Assembly: GCF_001625305.1 (NCBI RefSeq)
Contig: NW_017804598.1
Coordinates: forward strand, 599,786-663,785
DNA length: 64,000 nt
Direction: 5' to 3'
From: Branchiostoma belcheri
Lineage: Eukaryota; Chordata; Leptocardii; Amphioxiformes; Branchiostomatidae
The stretch's first letter is position 1; each line of letters starts with the position of its first letter. The notes beneath the pieces are model-generated. The model was not told the DNA's origin. It did not search any database and was given only the letters and a program-made list of their open reading frames with translations. Shown here in pieces: positions 59,801 to 64,000 of this stretch. The position numbers and the translations under genes are program-made.

Positions 59801-62800
59801 TCTGCAGTTTACACTAATCCTGCTAGGTGGCAGTCCAGGGCTATGAAATTCTTGCAGGTTTGTATTGGTACACGCAGGGTTTTACCATTCTCCCTTGTGA
59901 TCAATCTCATGTTGATTTGGGAGCACACCCTCCCCCTAAAACCATTTAAATGGAATGGTCCAGTAGTTAAGGTACTCACCTGTAAGGGTGGAAACTTCCT
60001 CTTCTTAAGGAATAATTCCTCGATGATCATCTGACTGGAACTGACCACCTGTCCAGCCAGAATCAGCACAATACCTGAAGGAGGCAAATCACAGTTTACT
60101 CTTCTTGCTACGCTATCTAAGAAGAGTACAGATTGTACAGAACATACTGCACTTGTACAAAACCATGGTTTCTATTGGATCTTGGTTCAACGTAGCATGA
60201 AAATTTTGTCCATTGCACAAGATATATTTTCTGACACATTTGAAACTACAGAAGGGATATCATCCTTAAATTTGCAAGCCTTGCTACTTGGCCATTCCAC
60301 GACATGTATGATTGTCACCACATTTGATGATGACTAAAATAACATAGGTTGCACCCTATAGTCTGATGACAAGCTAAGTAGTACTATTGTTGGATGTAAC
60401 AACATCATATGTACATAGTGGGAGTAAACATTGCTCACCTAAGATGGACTTCTTCACATCTTTTTTATCATTGTCCTCTTCATTGAACACGCTGGAGATG
60501 CCCACCAACACTAGACCCAGCTGTGGATAAAATTATCCAAATGAGAGTATTGATAACTTGTACCACAATCTTTTTTACTGCAAGTTCTGAAAGCTACTGA
60601 CAAGTACTGGCAAGTAGACTAAAAGATTACTGGCATAACTCACCATGGTGACCACCATGCCTGTCCAGTGGATACCTCTCAGTTTTCTCTTCAAGAAGAT
60701 TTTCTGCAAGCAGATCAACCGTCTTGTCAGTTAGAGTCGAGTCTAGTCTTCTAGCTATAGAGCCATATTGACACACTACTAGTACAGTATCATATGGCAG
60801 GCAAAACATTAGATTTATGCAAGAACTAGGTCAACATCATAAAAATGAATGTACATGTACATGTAATGTAATGATGCTAATGGCAATAAATGCAGAAAAA
60901 AACAGCATATACAGAAAGATTTTTTGTAGTATTATTTACTGGAGGTACTACCCGGTAGTTGGTTTTTTCTACTCCTCTATTACTTTTTCAGCTTACTTTC
61001 TGTTAGTCTCATTGTTTTTGTTTGAATTGCTTGTAGCCTCATGAACCATTGAAAACCACCTTAGTGGGGATATGTGGCCTCCTGGCTAAATGAAATGAAA
61101 ATTAATGACATTTCCACTGAAGTTCTGTTTGGAAATGGTTACTCACAGACAGAATACCAGTGAAGATGATGATGGAACCCCTGAGCATCTGCCACACAGA
61201 GGCATTCACCCAGAGAAGACCAATCCCTGGGAAAATAGGGGGAACTCAGTACTGAGATCAACAACAAATCTGAGATTCCAAACATATTGCATACTGTTCA
61301 CAACAACTGCAGACAATTTCTGACATCACATTAACAGCAGTGTTACCAGGAATACTACATAACTTAAAAGATGGCTAATATCCTCCTGAAAGTAGTGTGG
61401 TATAGCCCATTAGTCCAACATGGCTCAACTCCCATAGTATGAGTGAGTGTGACAACAGCTGTTGATAGGTGATACCACTCTAATAGATACATGTAGAGTC
61501 TCCTGGACATTCCTTCTCACTGGACAAAGGAAAAAATCTTGGACACAGAATCAAAAGACCCATGATTTTCTCTGTCCTACCTGCTAGAGTGGTTCCAAAC
61601 AAGTCACAGATAGTGGGGACAGCAAAGATGAACTGGAACACCCTGGATAACAGAATTCACATTACAACTTATTTAACATATCAAACATACATGTAGGCTT
61701 ACCAAAGGACAATACACACGTTACATGGGTGACAGAAATAGATACCTAAGCCATACATGTATGTACATGCATGTCAGCCACAAATATGGATTGCAGACTT
61801 TCATCTAGCTTAATATTCTGTCTTAATGAATTTTTTTTCTTCTAAGAAAGTTATAAATGCTTAGGTAATGAGATGCAGGGGTTTTTCTGAACAGGGGAAC
61901 AAGGGCGCAGCGCCCTCATGTAACAAACCAGCGCCCTCATATCAATTTTCAGATTGAAGCCTAAGTCTTTTTCAAAATCATCTTTTTCAGGTAAAAATAC
62001 AAAAACAACACCACATAACAATACATTCTAGCATTAAACACTATGTTACTCTCATAAAAATTCCAAATCTTACCACAAACTTGAAAATTTAGCTCTAGTA
62101 GTAAAAGTTTGAATGGAATAAACAATGTTCATTGAGAACTTGCTCAAGACATGTAGCTAGACCTCCTTCATTTGCATACTATAGAACAGGCTCTGAAGTG
62201 AAACATGAGACCTGAGTTTGTAGCAGCTTGGATGAATGTGTTGCAATTGTGCCATGGGAAAGGTTTCAGCTTGTGGCAAACCCAATGTTGTCATCTGGAG
62301 CTACTAGTAACATTGATCACTAATTGTGTAAGTGGAAAAGGGTGATTTGCAGATTGTGTGTAGTGTTGATTGTACTTATATTTTATAAGTGAAATATGCA
62401 ATGCATGAATAGAAATTTGGGAAAGGTACATTGAGGTTAAGAGTTCAAATTTCCCCCCTCAAGTAGCCTCAAAATGTCCCATTTCAACTTCAAATTTTCA
62501 AAGGCTTCACATGGCGGAAGGGGGATACCCCCTTCCGCACCAACCCCCCCTCGGTCGCTTCGCTCCCTCGCCGTGATACTGCTCCCTCATGCCAAATTTT
62601 TCTAGAAAAACCCCTGGAGATGGTCATAGTTATAACTGTCTTGGCCAAACTTTAAAATACATTTAAAATGACCTGACTTATTGACTCATTTCGGCAAAGA
62701 GTGACGGTTTTGGTAATTCATATCTCTTCACTTTTGCGACTTACCTTGGTTGTTGTAAAGCTTCTATTGGCTCCTGGTTAAAATCTTGCATAATCTGGAA

Positions 62801-64000
62801 GACAAAATGACTCAGTGTACCAGTGCCCCACACTCCTTTGAAAAAACTCATGTTGATATATTTCCAGAACATGTAAGTCCTTAGAGCTTGTCTCACACCT
62901 ATCTACCATTAGGTTCTATTGTTGTCAATTTGTTGACTAAAGTAAATGCATGCAATATGGCTTTCTGAGTCCACAACTCCAAATCAAAGTTTTTCTCCAA
63001 ATCAAATAATGGAAGTAATTATCTACTGTTATCCCTTTTATCATTAATCAAATTCATATCTGCTACTTCTGTATTATTAAGTACTAACTATTACAGGTCT
63101 GGTAATGATACGGACGTTCCAGCCCATGTGATAACTGGCCATAATATATATGTACAGTAGCATTCTACAGTATATACATGTATACTGATTTCTACAACAG
63201 TAGCTTTACTAAAGCCACACCAAACGCTGTCCTCGGCCACAACACCAGACCTAGAGTGCTACCATCATCTTTCGAGATGGAAGGATGCCTACAGCTTTAC
63301 TAAAGAGCCACCTAGTGGTGAGTGATAGTACTTCAGTATGAGTAAATCCTTCCCTGGCAGGTAAAACTTGACCTCTGACCTGTTTCCTGAACTGGTCCCT
63401 CTCTCGCTTCCTCTGGATGAAGAGACCAATCAGGCAGCACATCTCACCTGTACAGGTAATTAAAGGGACAAAGTTTTTAAAAAACTGTTTTGGGGATAAA
63501 TAGGGCAGTGCCTATTACTGTTTCTGTAGACCTGGGGCCACACAGTTGTGCAAGCTTACTATTCCAGAGTATGGCCACACTGACTTGATTTGATGGATCA
63601 ATTTTTTTAAGTTGGCCACCATGCTGCTAAGTGAACAATTATATGCCATAAGTTGAAAAAAAAAGGATTGGAAAATAGATCTATGCTAGAATAATAAATT
63701 GCCTTTTTTTCTATCAGGATTTTTCACCAATTGTATCAGTACAACTTGGCTATACTCCAAATTCAAAGAATAAGATACATGAAAAACAAAATAAAGAAAT
63801 TACGGTTTGGTATACCTAGTGTGTTAAGTCATTTGTTCAACCTTCCTGACCAATTTACTTAGACTTCATGAAGGCAACTTTTGGACCCAACTATTTTTCT
63901 TCTTCCAGCTCTCAAATCAGCTTTGTGGCACGGATGTCATTCATAGAATCAAAGCATGGCCCAATATAAGCAGCAGCTAATTTCCCTACCTATGAACATG
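56634..64000 (-). CDS. SLC35F6: SLC35F6-like transporter, 5' end outside window
   Basis: Multi-helix membrane protein of the drug/metabolite (EamA-like) transporter superfamily; the vertebrate SLC35F6 protein is reported in lysosomes and to bind the mitochondrial ADP/ATP carrier ANT2. Thirteen exons on the minus strand, from 63990-64000 down to 56634-56848. Family matches in order: MFIGEMCCL, FAVPTICDLFGTTLA, QMLRGSIIIFTGILS, VVSSSQMIIEELF, VVGMEGTFGVFF, SIAFYNYFGLAVTKSLT, DACRTIMVWLVSL, FLMIGTALYNEL. Splice sites are all GT/AG and phases agree from exon 1 to 12. The last exon is out of phase with exon 12 by one base, and its C-terminus reads better in another frame, so two one-base problems are present. 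The first ~50 residues and the promoter lie beyond 64000. Confidence 0.92.
56849..58636 (-). other. Last intron of the SLC35F6-like gene
   Basis: 1.8 kb, AT-rich, no repeat recognised. A missing micro-exon could lie here. Confidence 0.7.
58637..58719 (-). CDS. SLC35F6: SLC35F6-like exon 12
   Basis: 83 bases, acceptor ATCCCCCAG, donor GTAAAA; DACRTIMVWLVSLFIHYAV, ending in phase 0. Confidence 0.9.
58979..59044 (-). CDS. SLC35F6: SLC35F6-like exon 11
   Basis: 66 bases, acceptor CCCTACAG, donor GTGAGT; SIAFYNYFGLAVTKSLT, matching the family's SIAFFNFAGISVTKELS. Confidence 0.93.
59227..59341 (-). CDS. SLC35F6: SLC35F6-like exon 10
   Basis: 115 bases, acceptor CTCCCTAG, donor GTAAGT; LVLPVLYFIPGD, a hydrophilic loop, then ALYQIYNSPSLLVFC. 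Confidence 0.9.
59499..59543 (-). CDS. SLC35F6: SLC35F6-like exon 9
   Basis: 45 bases in phase 0, acceptor TTCCCTAG, donor GTAAGT; VVGMEGTFGVFFMVA, matching the conserved VGTEGLFGF block. Confidence 0.92.
59980..60074 (-). CDS. SLC35F6: SLC35F6-like exon 8
   Basis: 95 bases, acceptor CTCCTTCAG, donor GTGAGT; IVLILAGQVVSSSQMIIEEL, equivalent to the family's IIMAQII..QMVLEE block. Confidence 0.92.
60075..60438 (-). other. SLC35F6-like intron 7
   Basis: 364 bases; nothing recognised. Confidence 0.8.
60439..60520 (-). CDS. SLC35F6: SLC35F6-like exon 7
   Basis: 82 bases, acceptor ATCCACAG, donor GTGAGC; LGLVLVGISSVF then an acidic and basic loop (NEEDNDKKDVKK). Confidence 0.9.
60644..60703 (-). 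CDS. SLC35F6: SLC35F6-like exon 6
   Basis: 60 bases in phase 0, acceptor GCTTGCAG, donor GTGAGT; KIFLKRKLRGIHWTGMVVTM. Confidence 0.9.
60704..61146 (-). other. SLC35F6-like intron 5
   Basis: 443 bases; a short (ACATGT)n run at about 60850, otherwise nothing seen. Confidence 0.8.
61147..61226 (-). CDS. SLC35F6: SLC35F6-like exon 5
   Basis: 80 bases, acceptor TTTCCCAG, donor GTGAGT; contains QMLRGSIIIFTG, the most conserved block of the family. Confidence 0.94.
61227..61580 (-). other. SLC35F6-like intron 4
   Basis: 354 bases; nothing recognised. Confidence 0.8.
61581..61642 (-). CDS. SLC35F6: SLC35F6-like exon 4
   Basis: 62 bases, acceptor TTATCCAG, donor GTAGGA; VFQFIFAVPTICDLFGTTLA matches the family's third helix. 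Confidence 0.92.
61876..62616. mobile_element. Non-autonomous DNA element in SLC35F6-like intron 3
   Basis: Ends CAGGGGTTTTTCT (61876-61888) and AGAAAAACCCCTG (62604-62616) are perfect inverted repeats. The interior has GCGCCCTCAT twice, and GGCGGAAGGGGG/CCCCCTTCCG near the right end. No transposase frame, so it would need a helper. Confidence 0.8.
62745..62794 (-). CDS. SLC35F6: SLC35F6-like exon 3
   Basis: 50 bases, acceptor GTCTTCCAG, donor GTAAGT; IMQDFNQEPIEALQQP, a soluble linker before TM3. Confidence 0.88.
62795..63379 (-). other. SLC35F6-like intron 2
   Basis: 585 bases; nothing recognised. Confidence 0.8.
63380..63447 (-). CDS. SLC35F6: SLC35F6-like exon 2
   Basis: 68 bases, acceptor CTGTACAG, donor GTCAGA; the rest of TM2 and a basic cytoplasmic stretch (QRKRERDQ). 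Confidence 0.9.
63448..63989 (-). other. SLC35F6-like intron 1 (visible)
   Basis: 542 bases; nothing recognised. Confidence 0.8.
63990..64000 (-). CDS. SLC35F6: SLC35F6-like exon (visible part, MFI...)
   Basis: Only 11 bases before a GTAGGG donor; joined to the next exon they give MFIGEMCC, which fits the family's TM2. Confidence 0.8.

Overview
This window looks like amphioxus (Branchiostoma) nuclear DNA from a draft assembly. The basis is intron-rich genes with GC-rich exons in AT-rich non-coding DNA, three head-to-tail opsins of the ciliary/encephalopsin-like type typical of amphioxus, very many small SINEs and foldback elements, and side-by-side near-duplicate blocks around 20-N gaps as expected in a highly heterozygous genome. 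The genus is an inference; no database search was possible.

Layout. Opsin A (+, 1-8523) is cut by the left edge and has six visible exons. A repeat-rich intergenic stretch follows (8524-20857). Opsin B (+, 20858-44343) has one long first exon, a 19.5-kb first intron holding a satellite array, and four further exons; one exon carries a single-base frameshift. Opsin C (+, 46794-54214) has five exons with intact splice sites and a complete 376-residue reading frame. On the opposite strand, tail-to-tail with opsin C, is an SLC35F6-like membrane transporter gene (56634-64000), of which thirteen exons are visible and the 5' end lies outside the window.

The opsins. All three keep the retinal-binding lysine of TM7 and the TM3-ECL2 disulphide cysteines, and all carry Tyr where vertebrate visual opsins have the Glu113 counterion. 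A and B keep Glu181, ERY and NPxxY. C has lost all three (Val, SRY and NTIIY) while remaining an open, fully spliced gene, and is the most interesting item here. A and B share a stretch of 155 identical bases inside otherwise diverged exons, which suggests recent gene conversion or another recent copying event.

Non-coding DNA. I find tRNA-headed SINEs, several inverted-repeat (MITE-like) families, the 3' end of a non-LTR retrotransposon, simple repeats, two longer tandem arrays and a higher-order minisatellite. Several repeats end within a few tens of bases of 3' splice sites of the opsin genes. All apparent coding frameshifts (opsin B exon 3; SLC35F6 last exon and its junction) are compatible with single missing bases, so consensus error must be considered before calling any gene broken.
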